This document shows, piece by piece, positions 32,256-40,602 of a DNA stretch of 64,000 nt. The stretch's first letter is position 1. Each line of letters begins with the position of its first letter. The notes under the pieces were generated by a model. It ran no database searches. It worked only from the letters and a program-made list of their open reading frames with translations, and was not told where the DNA came from. The position numbers and the translations under genes are program-made. Source of the stretch: Aquimonas sp. Lineage in GTDB: Bacteria; Pseudomonadota; Gammaproteobacteria; Xanthomonadales; Xanthomonadaceae. Location of the stretch: positions 62,001 through 126,000 of the forward strand of contig JAKOMQ010000007.1 of assembly GCA_022241605.1 (NCBI GenBank). Reading direction: 5' to 3'.

Positions 32256-33643
32256 GGTCTCCGTCCGAACCCTTCCTCGACCTCCGCCGCCAGATAGCTG
32301 AACACCGCATAGGCGGCGACCTGCTGGTCGAGAGCATCGGAGTCGATCTTGTCGAGGGTGTCGTTGGCGGTGTGGTGGTAGTCGAAATAGTCGGTGCCAT
32401 CCTGGGCGAGCTGAGCCCAGGGCACGCCGCGCTGGGCCAGCGGGATGACGTCGGGGCCAGGGCCGCCGCCCTCGCGCTCGAACGGGATGCCGAGCGGCTC
32501 CAGCACGCTTGCAATCTGTTCCAGCAGTGGCCAGTAGCTGGGTTCCACACCGGCGCGCAGCGCGTAGATGCGGCCGGCACCAAAGTCACTTTCGGCGGCG
32601 ATGAGGTGGCGCTCCATGTCGGCAGCGTGCGCGGCGGCATAGGCGCGGGCGCCGATCAGACCCTGCTCCTCGTTGCCCCAGGCGATCACGCGCACGGTGC
32701 GGCGCGGGCGTTCCGGCAGCTTCAGCAGCGCGGCGCCGGCGGCCATGGTGATGGCCACGCCGGCGCCATCGTCAAGCGCGCCGGTGCCCAGATCCCAGGA
32801 GTCGAGGTGGCCGCCGATGACCACCACTTCTTCGGGCAGGTCGCGGCCGCGTATGTCACCAATCACGTTGTAGCTGAGCGCCTCGCCACGGGTCTCTGCG
32901 TCGATCTCCAGGCGCACGCGCACCGGTGCGCCGCGACGCAGCATGTTCAGCAACAGGTCGGCGTCCGGGTTGGAGACGGCGGCGGCGGGGATGCGGCGGC
33001 CGCCCTCGGCGTAACGCATCATGCCGGTGTGCGGAAAGCGGTCCGAGTTGGTGCTGATCGAGCGGATGATCAGGCCTGCCGCGCCGCGCGCTGCGGCTTC
33101 CGCCGCGCCGTTGCTGCGGCCTGGCACCGACACGCCATAGCCGCTGCCGTCACGCACGCGGTCGGTGCGGCGGCTGATGAAGACGATGCGACCCTCCAGA
33201 CTGCCCTCGGGCGCCGCGATCAGGGCCTGCAGGTTCTCGAAGTGGACGATCTCCGCCTCCAGCGGCTCGCCGCCGGTACCGACGCTACCGCCCAAGGCGG
33301 TGATCGCCAGCGGCTGCGGGAAGGGCGCGGTGATCTCTCCGCGCTCGTGGCCGCGGTGCCAGTAGGGGAAGGTGAACGGCTCGATCCGGACCTCGTCGTA
33401 GCCGAGCGCAATGAAGTGCTGGCGCGCCCATTCCACCGCGCGCAGGTCGGCTTCGGTGCCGGCCATGCGTGGGCCGATTTCCGTGGTCAGCGACTCGACG
33501 ATCTCGTAGGCCTGGCCGCGCTCGACGTGCTGGTCGCGCAACTCGGCAGCGCGCGCCAGCGCAGATTCGGGCAGAGACTTGGGCGCCTCGGCGCCGGCAA
33601 CGCTGGCGATGCCAAAGGCCAACGCGAGCAGGGCAAAACGCAT
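32252..33643 (-). CDS. Exported M28 family zinc aminopeptidase
   Basis: Predicted secreted zinc peptidase (463 aa). After a signal peptide (MRFALLALAFGIASVAGA) comes a catalytic domain split by a PA domain (about 125-260, PGRSNGAAEAAARGAAGLI). Zinc-ligand motifs of M28 appear in order: GGHLDSWD, GALDDGAG, GNEEQG, ESDFGAG and a C-terminal DYHHTANDT. ATG at 33643 has GGAG 9 bp upstream; an ATG at 33658 would add five residues before the signal peptide. It is followed by a coupled unknown secreted protein. Similar proteins cleave peptides or dipeptides in the periplasm or outside the cell. Confidence 0.92.
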   Translation of the reverse strand: MRFALLALAFGIASVAGAEAPKSLPESALARAAELRDQHVERGQAYEIVESLTTEIGPRMAGTEADLRAVEWARQHFIALGYDEVRIEPFTFPYWHRGHERGEITAPFPQPLAITALGGSVGTGGEPLEAEIVHFENLQALIAAPEGSLEGRIVFISRRTDRVRDGSGYGVSVPGRSNGAAEAAARGAAGLIIRSISTNSDRFPHTGMMRYAEGGRRIPAAAVSNPDADLLLNMLRRGAPVRVRLEIDAETRGEALSYNVIGDIRGRDLPEEVVVIGGHLDSWDLGTGALDDGAGVAITMAAGAALLKLPERPRRTVRVIAWGNEEQGLIGARAYAAAHAADMERHLIAAESDFGAGRIYALRAGVEPSYWPLLEQIASVLEPLGIPFEREGGGPGPDVIPLAQRGVPWAQLAQDGTDYFDYHHTANDTLDKIDSDALDQQVAAYAVFSYLAAEVEEGFGRRP

Positions 33644-33725
33644 GAGGCTCGACTCCATCGATCAGGCAGAAGCGCGAGCCTGACCCGGATCAGGACCGAT
33701 CGCATGTGCGCAAAGGCAGACATCG

Positions 33726-33747
33726 TGCAGCGCGACTTCGCGCTGCA
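33726..33747 (-). terminator. Possible terminator after mscL
   Basis: A 9-bp perfect stem (TGCAGCGCG / CGCGCTGCA) with a 4-base loop, 9 bp beyond the mscL stop on the minus strand. The following bases are not T-rich, so it is a weak candidate. Confidence 0.45.
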
Positions 33748-33756
33748 AGGATCTGA

Positions 33757-34164
33757 TCAGCGCTGCTGGGACTTCAGCAGGTCACGGATCTCGCGCAGCA
33801 GCTCGACGTCTTCGGGCGGCGGCGGCGGGGCAGCAGGGGCCGGCTCCTGCTTGCGCTGCATGCGATTCATTACCTTGATCACCATGAAGATGGCGAAGGC
33901 GATGATGGCGAAGTCGAGCACCGTCTGCAGGAAAGCGCCGTAGCGGAGCAGCACCTCATCCTGGCCCTCGGCGGCGGCCTGCAGGGTGATCGCGAGATCA
34001 GAGAAATTGACGCCACCGATCAGCAAGCCGATGGGCGGCATGATCAATCCATCCACCAGTGCGCTGACGATCTTGCCAAAGGCGGCGCCAATGACGACGC
34101 CGACAGCCAGGTCGACGACATTGCCACGCATGGCAAACGCCTTGAATTCGCTCAGGATGCTCAT
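33757..34164 (-). CDS. mscL: Large-conductance mechanosensitive channel
   Basis: MscL opens under membrane tension to release solutes during osmotic downshock (135 aa). The first membrane helix reads [24 protein letters not shown] with the gating glycines and valines; the second is [19 protein letters not shown]. The C-terminal cytoplasmic helix ([12 protein letters not shown]) follows a Pro-rich linker (APPPPP). Monocistronic in appearance, downstream of a small membrane protein gene on the same strand. Confidence 0.97.
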   Translation of the reverse strand: MSILSEFKAFAMRGNVVDLAVGVVIGAAFGKIVSALVDGLIMPPIGLLIGGVNFSDLAITLQAAAEGQDEVLLRYGAFLQTVLDFAIIAFAIFMVIKVMNRMQRKQEPAPAAPPPPPEDVELLREIRDLLKSQQR

Positions 34165-34247
34165 GAATCCCCCGCTCCGTGCTCGCGGCGGAAGCGCCGC
34201 GGCGGGACTCTAGCAGGGGCGAGGCGGGAAGCGCGCGGTGGTCCTGA

Positions 34248-34526
34248 TCAGCTCTCGGGACCGCGCAGCTCTCCGCGCGGACGTTCGACCACGCGGTAGT
34301 CGCCCTCGATCACGTCGGGGTCAAAGGGGCGCTGCGGCTGCCGCGGCTGTGCGCTACCGCGCAGTCGCAACCACAGCCCGCGCAGGCCCAGTGCAGCGAG
34401 CCCGACGACCGCCAGCGTGGCGCCGGCCAGTGCAAACAGGCCCAGCAGGGCGATGCCAAGGACCCCCAGCAGGACGCGCAGGATCGGGTTTCGGGGTAGC
34501 TGCAGCTGGACGAAGCGGGCGTGCAT
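34248..34526 (-). CDS. Small membrane protein of unknown function
   Basis: A 92-aa protein with one long hydrophobic hairpin or segment (about 17-48, LRVLLGVLGIALLGLFALAG) and a basic stretch LRGLWLRLRG. A conserved-looking C-terminal motif FDPDVIEGDYRVVE follows. No family name can be assigned. Coding status is supported by the membrane pattern and by codon use like its neighbours. It lies 83 bp upstream of mscL in the same direction. Confidence 0.7.
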   Translation of the reverse strand: MHARFVQLQLPRNPILRVLLGVLGIALLGLFALAGATLAVVGLAALGLRGLWLRLRGSAQPRQPQRPFDPDVIEGDYRVVERPRGELRGPES

Positions 34527-34745
34527 GGAAGTTCCCGTGGCGGTGACGCACCCATGTGGCTAGGCGCATCTCGCCATACTGGGCGCGCCGGGGCCGCGGC
34601 TCAAGTCCGAAGCTGAACCCCGGCTGCGCGACCCGTCCACGATGCCGCCAAAGCGCCGCGCTGCACCGGGACCATCGCACACGGAGTGTTGCCGGTCACC
34701 GGACAACGTATCCTTGCGCACCTCGTCATCGCAGCCGCCGTCGCC

Positions 34746-35081
34746 ATGTCTCAGCCGCTGTGCAGCCTTGAAGAACTGGAGTCCCGCGGCCTGCTGGCTG
34801 TCGAAGCGGAGTTGGATGGCGGCCCGGAAAGCCTGCTGGTGGCGCTGGCTGGAGGACAGGTGAGAGCGTATTTGAATGTCTGTCCGCACGCCGGACGGCG
34901 CCTTGACTGGGCTCCCGGCAAGTTCCTGCGCGAGGCCGACCAGGTCGTCTGCGCGGCGCACGGGGCCAGCTTCCTGCTGGCGGACGGCCACTGCACCGCC
35001 GGTCCGTGCCGCGGTCAGGCGCTGCGAGCGGTCAAGGTCGAGGTGGTAAACGGTGCTGTGAGGCTTGCGGCCTCACGCTGA
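34746..35081 (+). CDS. Rieske (2Fe-2S) domain protein
   Basis: A stand-alone Rieske ferredoxin-like protein (111 aa). The cluster ligands are CPHAG and CAAHGASF, i.e. C-x-H ... C-x2-H, 18-20 residues apart. It resembles the small Rieske proteins of assimilatory nitrite reductase or dioxygenase systems, but no oxygenase is nearby. ATG at 34746 opens MSQPLCSLEELE; the upstream extension is a hydrophobic stretch without support. The gene overlaps elaA by 9 bp, convergently. Confidence 0.9.
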   Translation: MSQPLCSLEELESRGLLAVEAELDGGPESLLVALAGGQVRAYLNVCPHAGRRLDWAPGKFLREADQVVCAAHGASFLLADGHCTAGPCRGQALRAVKVEVVNGAVRLAASR

Positions 35082-35546
35082 GGTGGAGGCATTGCGCCGC
35101 ATGTCGATGTGCGGGATGCCGTCTTCCAGGTAGGGGGCGGAACAAACCTCAAAGCCATGCGCGGCGTACAAGCCCTGCAGATGTGACTGCGCGCCAAGGA
35201 AGATCGCCTGCTGCGGCCAACGGCGCTGGCCGTGCGCAAGCGCCTGCGCCATCAGCAGATGGGCCAGCCCAGTCCCGCGGGCCGATGCGGCGACCACCAC
35301 GCGTCCAATGGCCGGCCCCTCGAAGCCCAGCCCTGGCGGCAGCAGGCGCGCGCAGGCCACGAGTTGGCCTGCGCGCTCGCCCAGCAGGTGCAGGGCCTGC
35401 GGGTGCAGGTCGCGGCCATCCAGTTCCGGATAAGGACAGTTCTGCTCAACCACAAATACCTCCACCCGGAGACGCATGAGCGCGTACAGGCGGTGCAGAT
35501 CGAGCTGTTCGAAGGGCAGGCAGGCCCAGTGGATGTCGTTGTGCAT
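35073..35546 (-). CDS. elaA: GNAT family N-acetyltransferase, ElaA-like
   Basis: A 157-aa acetyltransferase of the ElaA group. It has the family start WACLPFEQLDLHRLYALMRLRVEVFVVEQNCPYPELDGRD, of which the key part FVVEQNCPYPELDG is diagnostic, and the acetyl-CoA site ARGTGLAHLLM. The end DGIPHIDMRR is typical. The substrate is unknown. It is 4 bp downstream of the permease gene, in the same direction, and ends convergently with the Rieske gene. Confidence 0.92.
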   Translation of the reverse strand: MHNDIHWACLPFEQLDLHRLYALMRLRVEVFVVEQNCPYPELDGRDLHPQALHLLGERAGQLVACARLLPPGLGFEGPAIGRVVVAASARGTGLAHLLMAQALAHGQRRWPQQAIFLGAQSHLQGLYAAHGFEVCSAPYLEDGIPHIDMRRNASTSA

Positions 35547-35550
35547 GTCC

Positions 35551-36777
35551 CTACCAATACCAGCCCAGCAGCAGGAACCAGCCGACTGCGAGCGCGGTGG
35601 AGCCCACAGTCACCGGAATACCCACCCGCGCGAAATCCATGAAGCCCAGCCGTACCCCGCAGGCGGCGGCGCGCTCGGCCGTGATGATATTGGCCAGGCT
35701 GCCGATCAGCAGCAGGTTGCCGGCCAGGGTGGAGAACACCGCAAGGGCGGTGAGGGTGGCGGTGCCGAGATCGCCCAGCACCTGCACCAGCAGCATCACC
35801 AGCGGCACGTTGCCGATGGTGTTGCTGCCAACCAGCGCCAGCGGCACCAGCACCGACAGCCGCTCCGGTCCGAATCCGTCGGACTGCAGCGCGGTGGCCA
35901 CGGCGACGGTTGCGGGCAGGCTGGCAAAGGCGGCGGTGACGACGAACAGGCTGGCGATCAGCAGCAGCAGATGGCCGTCGATGTGACGAAACAGGGCGCG
36001 GCTGTCGATGTGCCGACCGGGCAGCAGCAGGGCTGCGACCAGCAGGGCTGCCAGCTCCCGATGACGGTCCAGCAGCACCATGCCAAGGATCACGCCCGCC
36101 ACCGCAAGCAGGCTCTTTGCCAGCAGCCAAGGCTGCACCTGCACCGCGGGCAGCGCTTCAGTGGCGGGCCCCGCCTGCAGCGCCGCCCGCCAGATCCGCG
36201 CGACCACGACATAGACCAGGATCAGGGCAACCAATGCCGGCACGCTGGCGCGGGCGCTATAGGCCAGGAAGTCGAGCTCACCGATCTCACCGATCAGCAG
36301 GTTTTGCGGGTTGCCGACCAGGCTGGCGGCGGAGCCGGCGTTGCTGGCCAGCGCCAGCGCTAGCAGATAGGGCCGGGAGTCCAGCCCGCGCGCGCTGCAG
36401 CCGCGCACCAGCAGCGGCACCAGGGCGAACACCACGATATCGTTGACCAGCATCGCCGACAGCCCGCCGCCCAGTGCAACCACCGCCGCGAGCAAAGCGT
36501 GCGGTCCGCGCTGGCTGCTGGCCAGCCGATGCGCCAATGCGTCGAACACCCGCGCCTCCGCGAAGTGGCCAGCCACCAGCATCAAGGCGAACAGCAGCAC
36601 CAGGCTTTCGAGATCCAGTGCCTGGGTCCAGCTTTCCGGCGGCAGCGCTCCGGCCGCCAGCATCAGGGCGGCGCCGCAGAGCGCGATGCCGGCGCGATCC
36701 AGGCCCAAGCCAGGCAGGCGACCCAGCGCCATGCCCAGATAGACCAGGCAGAACACGCAAAGCACGAAGGCGCTCAT
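35551..36777 (-). CDS. SLC13/ArsB-type anion permease
   Basis: A 408-aa integral membrane transporter of the ion transporter superfamily (ArsB/NhaD/SLC13). About 11 membrane segments, with the two symmetry-related motifs [21 protein letters not shown] (key part LVNDIVVF) and [15 protein letters not shown], plus [18 protein letters not shown]. Substrate cannot be told from sequence; no arsenic genes are nearby. ATG at 36777 opens the first helix; the longer in-frame start at 36921 lies in the ubiE upstream region. It is divergent from ubiE. Confidence 0.88.
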   Translation of the reverse strand: MSAFVLCVFCLVYLGMALGRLPGLGLDRAGIALCGAALMLAAGALPPESWTQALDLESLVLLFALMLVAGHFAEARVFDALAHRLASSQRGPHALLAAVVALGGGLSAMLVNDIVVFALVPLLVRGCSARGLDSRPYLLALALASNAGSAASLVGNPQNLLIGEIGELDFLAYSARASVPALVALILVYVVVARIWRAALQAGPATEALPAVQVQPWLLAKSLLAVAGVILGMVLLDRHRELAALLVAALLLPGRHIDSRALFRHIDGHLLLLIASLFVVTAAFASLPATVAVATALQSDGFGPERLSVLVPLALVGSNTIGNVPLVMLLVQVLGDLGTATLTALAVFSTLAGNLLLIGSLANIITAERAAACGVRLGFMDFARVGIPVTVGSTALAVGWFLLLGWYW

Positions 36778-36865
36778 GGGCTGGAATGCGGAGTGGGCGA
36801 GCAAGGGCGCGCGAGTGTACGTGAGCTGCACGGCAGCCGCGCCGGCGCTGGGCGATAATGCTGGG

Positions 36866-37651
36866 ATGAACGCCAAACCCAGCGACACCCCCAGCCGCGG
36901 CGAATCGCCCGCCGACACCACCCACTTCGGCTATCGCGAGGTGCCCACCGCCGAGAAGCAGCGTCTGGTCGGGCGCGTGTTCAGCTCGGTCGCCGGTCGC
37001 TATGACCTCATGAACGATCTCATGAGCCTCGGCATCCACCGCCTGTGGAAGCGCTATTTCGTGGCTACCAGCGGCGTGCGCCGCGGTGATCGCGTGCTCG
37101 ACCTGGCCGGTGGCACCGGCGACATCGCCAGCCTGCTGCTGGAGCGGGTCGGCCCCGAGGGCGAGATCGTGTTGGGCGACATCAACGGCGAGATGCTGCG
37201 GGTGGGCCGCGATCGCCTGACTGACCGCGGCCAGGTGCGCGGCCTGCGCTATGCGCAAATGAATGCCGAGGCGCTGCCGTTTCCGGACGGCAGCTTCGAC
37301 CTGGTCACCATCGCCTTCGGCCTGCGCAACGTCACCGACAAGCAGAAAGGCCTCGACGAGATGTTTCGCGTGCTCAAGCCCGGCGGTCGCGGCCTGGTGC
37401 TGGAGTTCTCGGAGGTGAAGGCCGACTGGTTCAAGCCGCTGTACGACTTCCACAGCTTCCAGGTGCTGCCGCGCCTGGGCCGGCTGTTCGCCGGCGATGC
37501 CGACAGCTACCAGTACCTCGCCGAATCGATCCGCCAGCATCCGCCGCAGGAGGCGCTGAAGGCGATGATGGCGCAGGCTGGCTTCGAGCGCTGCGACTAC
37601 CGCAACCTGTCGGGGGGCATCTGCGCCATCCATTCGGGGCATCGCCTTTAG
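36866..37651 (+). CDS. ubiE: Ubiquinone/menaquinone biosynthesis C-methyltransferase UbiE
   Basis: SAM-dependent C-methylation of demethylubiquinol or demethylmenaquinol (261 aa). Signature SAM motifs: [41 protein letters not shown], and the UbiE signature [17 protein letters not shown]. The N-terminal FGYREV and [13 protein letters not shown] are family hallmarks. ATG at 36866 precedes [10 protein letters not shown]; the N-terminal 20 residues are disordered. ubiJ and ubiB, its usual partners, are not in the window. Confidence 0.97.
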   Translation: MNAKPSDTPSRGESPADTTHFGYREVPTAEKQRLVGRVFSSVAGRYDLMNDLMSLGIHRLWKRYFVATSGVRRGDRVLDLAGGTGDIASLLLERVGPEGEIVLGDINGEMLRVGRDRLTDRGQVRGLRYAQMNAEALPFPDGSFDLVTIAFGLRNVTDKQKGLDEMFRVLKPGGRGLVLEFSEVKADWFKPLYDFHSFQVLPRLGRLFAGDADSYQYLAESIRQHPPQEALKAMMAQAGFERCDYRNLSGGICAIHSGHRL

Positions 37652-37726
37652 CAGCCACGCGGACGCCATAAGGCGCGCCGCCTCGGGGTAGACTTGCGGC
37701 GGTTTTCCAGAGGCCTCGCGATCCCC

Positions 37727-39613
37727 ATGCCCCAGCCTTCTCGTGTCATCCCGCTGCTGGTTGCCGGCCTCTTGAACCTTGCGCCGGCGCTGCAGGCCGC
37801 CAGCACCGACCCCGCACTGCAGCAGCGTCAGCTCGACGAACACAGCTACGCCCAGCCCGAGCGCGTGCGCATCAGCGACATGGCGCTGGACCTGCGCGTC
37901 GATTTCGACAGCCGCACCCTGTCCGGCAGCGTCGATCTGCAGCTTGACTGGCGCGAGCGCGGGGCGCGCGAGCTGGTTCTGGACACTCGCGACCTCAGCA
38001 TCGAGCGCGTGCTGGGCCGCCGCGGCGACGGCGGCTGGCGCCGGCTTGATTTCAGCCTGGACCCTGCCGATCCGATCTTCGGATCAGCGCTGCGCATCCG
38101 CATGAAGCGCCAGTACGAGGTGGTGAGGATCCGCTACAGCACCTCGCCACAGGCCTCCGGCCTGCAGTGGCTGGCGCCGTCGATGACCGCCGGCGGTAGC
38201 CAGCCCTTCCTGTTCAGCCAATCGCAGGCCATCCACGCGCGCAGCTGGGTGCCGCTGCAGGACACGCCGGGCGTGCGCTACACCTACAGCGCGATCGTGC
38301 GCACGCCGCCGCAGCTGGTGGCCCTGATGAGCGCCGACAACCCGGTGTCGCCGGTGCGCAACGGACGCTACGTGTTCCGCATGGCCCAGCCGATCCCCTC
38401 CTACCTGATGGCGATCGCGGTGGGTGATCTGGCGTTTGCGCCCATTTCGGCGCGCAGCGGGATCTGGGCCGAGCCCTCGATGCTGGAGGCCGCGCTGGCC
38501 GAATTCGAAGACACCGAGCGCATGATCGAGGTCACCGAGGCGCTGTACGGTCCTTACCGCTGGGAGCGCTACGACCTCCTGATCCTGCCGCCCAGCTTCC
38601 CATTCGGCGGCATGGAAAACCCACGCCTGTCCTTCATCACACCCACCGTGATCGTCGGCGACAAATCGCTGGTCAGCCTGATCGCGCATGAGCTTGCGCA
38701 TTCCTGGTCCGGCAACCTGGTGACCAACGCCAGCTGGAAGGACATCTGGCTCAATGAAGGCTTCACCAGCTACGTCGAGACCCGCATCATCGAGTCCTTG
38801 TTCGGTGTCGAGCGCGCGCAGATGGAGACGGTGATCGAGCAGGCCGGCCTGCGCCGCGACATTGCCGGCATGGAGCCGGCCGACCAGCTGATCGTGCTGC
38901 CGCCGCTGCCGGGACGCGATCCGGACGACGCCCTGAGCAGCGTGCCCTACATCAAGGGCGCCTGGTTCCTGTCCTTCCTGGAGCAGCGTTTCGGGCGCGA
39001 CGAGTTCGACGCCTTCCTGCGCGCCTACTTCGATCATTTCGCCTTCCAGAGCATCGACAGCTCGCAGTTCATCGCCTACCTGCGCGAACACCTGATCGCC
39101 AGTCAGCCGGAGGCCATCTCCGAGGCCGAGCTGCAGGCCTGGCTGTTCGAGTCGGGCATTCCCGAGTTCGCCGTGGCGGCCACCTCCAGCCGTTTTGCCG
39201 CGGTTGATGCGGCGCGTGCGCGCTTTCTTGCGGGTGCGCTGGCTGCCGCTGACCTGCCTGCCTCGGAGTGGACCACGCAGGAGTGGGTGCACTTTCTGGA
39301 GGGCATGCCCGAGTCTGTGGAGGGCTCGGTGCTGGTGAGCCTGGACGAGGCCCATCGCATGACTGGCACCGGCAACGGCGAGATTGCGATGCGCTGGTAT
39401 CCGCTGGCCGAGCGCAGCGGTTACTTCGAGGCGCGTCCGGCAATGGCTGCTTTCCTCAAGCAGGTTGGCCGCCGCAAGCTGGTGATGCCGGTCTATACCG
39501 CGCTGGCAGCAAGCCCCGAGGGTCTGGAGTTCGCTCGCGAAGTGTTCGAGCTGGCGCGTCCGGGCTATCACCCGATCACTGCGACCTCGGTCGCCGCGGC
39601 ACTCGGCCGCTAG
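37727..39613 (+). CDS. Exported M1 family (leukotriene A4 hydrolase-like) aminopeptidase
   Basis: A 628-aa secreted metallo-aminopeptidase. Signal peptide (MPQPSRVIPLLVAGLLNLAPALQA). N-terminal beta-sandwich (about 40-230), the substrate motif GGMEN near 294, zinc site HELAHSWSG (His321/His325) with Glu344 in LNEGF, and a C-terminal helical domain like leukotriene A4 hydrolase (SPEGLEFAREVF, TATSVAAAL). ATG at 37727 chosen as the start of the signal peptide. Probably degrades peptides in the periplasm or outside. Confidence 0.95.
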   Translation: MPQPSRVIPLLVAGLLNLAPALQAASTDPALQQRQLDEHSYAQPERVRISDMALDLRVDFDSRTLSGSVDLQLDWRERGARELVLDTRDLSIERVLGRRGDGGWRRLDFSLDPADPIFGSALRIRMKRQYEVVRIRYSTSPQASGLQWLAPSMTAGGSQPFLFSQSQAIHARSWVPLQDTPGVRYTYSAIVRTPPQLVALMSADNPVSPVRNGRYVFRMAQPIPSYLMAIAVGDLAFAPISARSGIWAEPSMLEAALAEFEDTERMIEVTEALYGPYRWERYDLLILPPSFPFGGMENPRLSFITPTVIVGDKSLVSLIAHELAHSWSGNLVTNASWKDIWLNEGFTSYVETRIIESLFGVERAQMETVIEQAGLRRDIAGMEPADQLIVLPPLPGRDPDDALSSVPYIKGAWFLSFLEQRFGRDEFDAFLRAYFDHFAFQSIDSSQFIAYLREHLIASQPEAISEAELQAWLFESGIPEFAVAATSSRFAAVDAARARFLAGALAAADLPASEWTTQEWVHFLEGMPESVEGSVLVSLDEAHRMTGTGNGEIAMRWYPLAERSGYFEARPAMAAFLKQVGRRKLVMPVYTALAASPEGLEFAREVFELARPGYHPITATSVAAALGR

Positions 39614-39660
39614 CGTCCGGTCAGCCGATGCCCAGCCGTCGCGAGCGCAGGAGACAGCGT

Positions 39661-40602
39661 ATGCGCAGGCGGCTGCGCATCGTGCGCTGGGCTTTCGCGC
39701 TGGGCCTGTGCGGCCTGTGGCTCGCCGGCACCCTCGCGCCGCTGGGTTTCCTGAAGCTTGCGATCACCCTCGACAGCCTGCGCAGCGGCGTCGAGCACGT
39801 GCAGGTGTCCTCGGACGGAATGCGCTGGAGCCTGCTGCGGCGCGAGGGTGCGGCGGGTGCACCCACTGTCCTGCTGTTGCACGGATTTACCGGCAGCAAG
39901 GAAAACTGGCTGCCGCTGGTGCGCGCACTTCCGAGCGATTGGAATCTGATCGCCCCGGACCTCCCCGGCTGGGGCGAGTCCGAGCGCGTCGAGGGTGTCG
40001 AATATGGCTACGCCGCCCAAGCGGACAGGTTGGCCAGGCTGATTCGAACGCTTGAGTTGTCCGAGGTGCTGCTGGTAGGACACTCGATGGGCGGGGGCAT
40101 TGCCGCGGTCACTGCGGCGCGGCACCCGGAGGCTTTCAGCCGGGTCGCCCTGCTCAGTGCTGCCGGCACCCGCTTTCGCGACAACCCCTTCGGCCTTGCC
40201 GTGCTGCGCGGCGAGCATCCCTTCGCGGTGCAGGATCGAGAAAGCCTGAATCGGTATCTCGGTCTCGTCTTCGAGCGCCCTCCGTGGCTGGTCTGGCCGC
40301 TGCCGCAGGCGCTGGTTGAACGCCGTATCCGCGACTACGAATTCGAGCTGCAGGTGCTGAATGCACTGCGGGGCGAGAGCGCTTTTCTGCCCGGCGATCT
40401 GGCCGCGGGCATTCGGCAGCCCACGCTGCTGCTGTGGTGTCGCGATGATCCGGTGGTGGATGCAAGCTCCGCCGATCTGTACGCGGACAGGATCGACAAG
40501 AACCGCATTGTGCTGTTGGACGACTGCGCGCATATGCCGATGATGGAGCGTGCAGCCGACACCGCCGACGCACTGCGTCTGCTTTGGGAGTCGCCGCCAT
40601 AA
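39661..40602 (+). CDS. Alpha/beta hydrolase, membrane-anchored
   Basis: A 313-aa alpha/beta hydrolase preceded by one N-terminal membrane segment (about 8-30). Oxyanion region LLLHGFTGSKENW, nucleophile elbow GHSMGG with Ser, acid WCRDDPVVD, and catalytic His in DDCAHMPMME. It resembles lipases/esterases or haloperoxidase-like hydrolases; the substrate is unknown. ATG at 39661 has AGGAGA at a good distance, preferred over ATG at 39628. It overlaps the kinase gene by 19 bases. Confidence 0.9.
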   Translation: MRRRLRIVRWAFALGLCGLWLAGTLAPLGFLKLAITLDSLRSGVEHVQVSSDGMRWSLLRREGAAGAPTVLLLHGFTGSKENWLPLVRALPSDWNLIAPDLPGWGESERVEGVEYGYAAQADRLARLIRTLELSEVLLVGHSMGGGIAAVTAARHPEAFSRVALLSAAGTRFRDNPFGLAVLRGEHPFAVQDRESLNRYLGLVFERPPWLVWPLPQALVERRIRDYEFELQVLNALRGESAFLPGDLAAGIRQPTLLLWCRDDPVVDASSADLYADRIDKNRIVLLDDCAHMPMMERAADTADALRLLWESPP

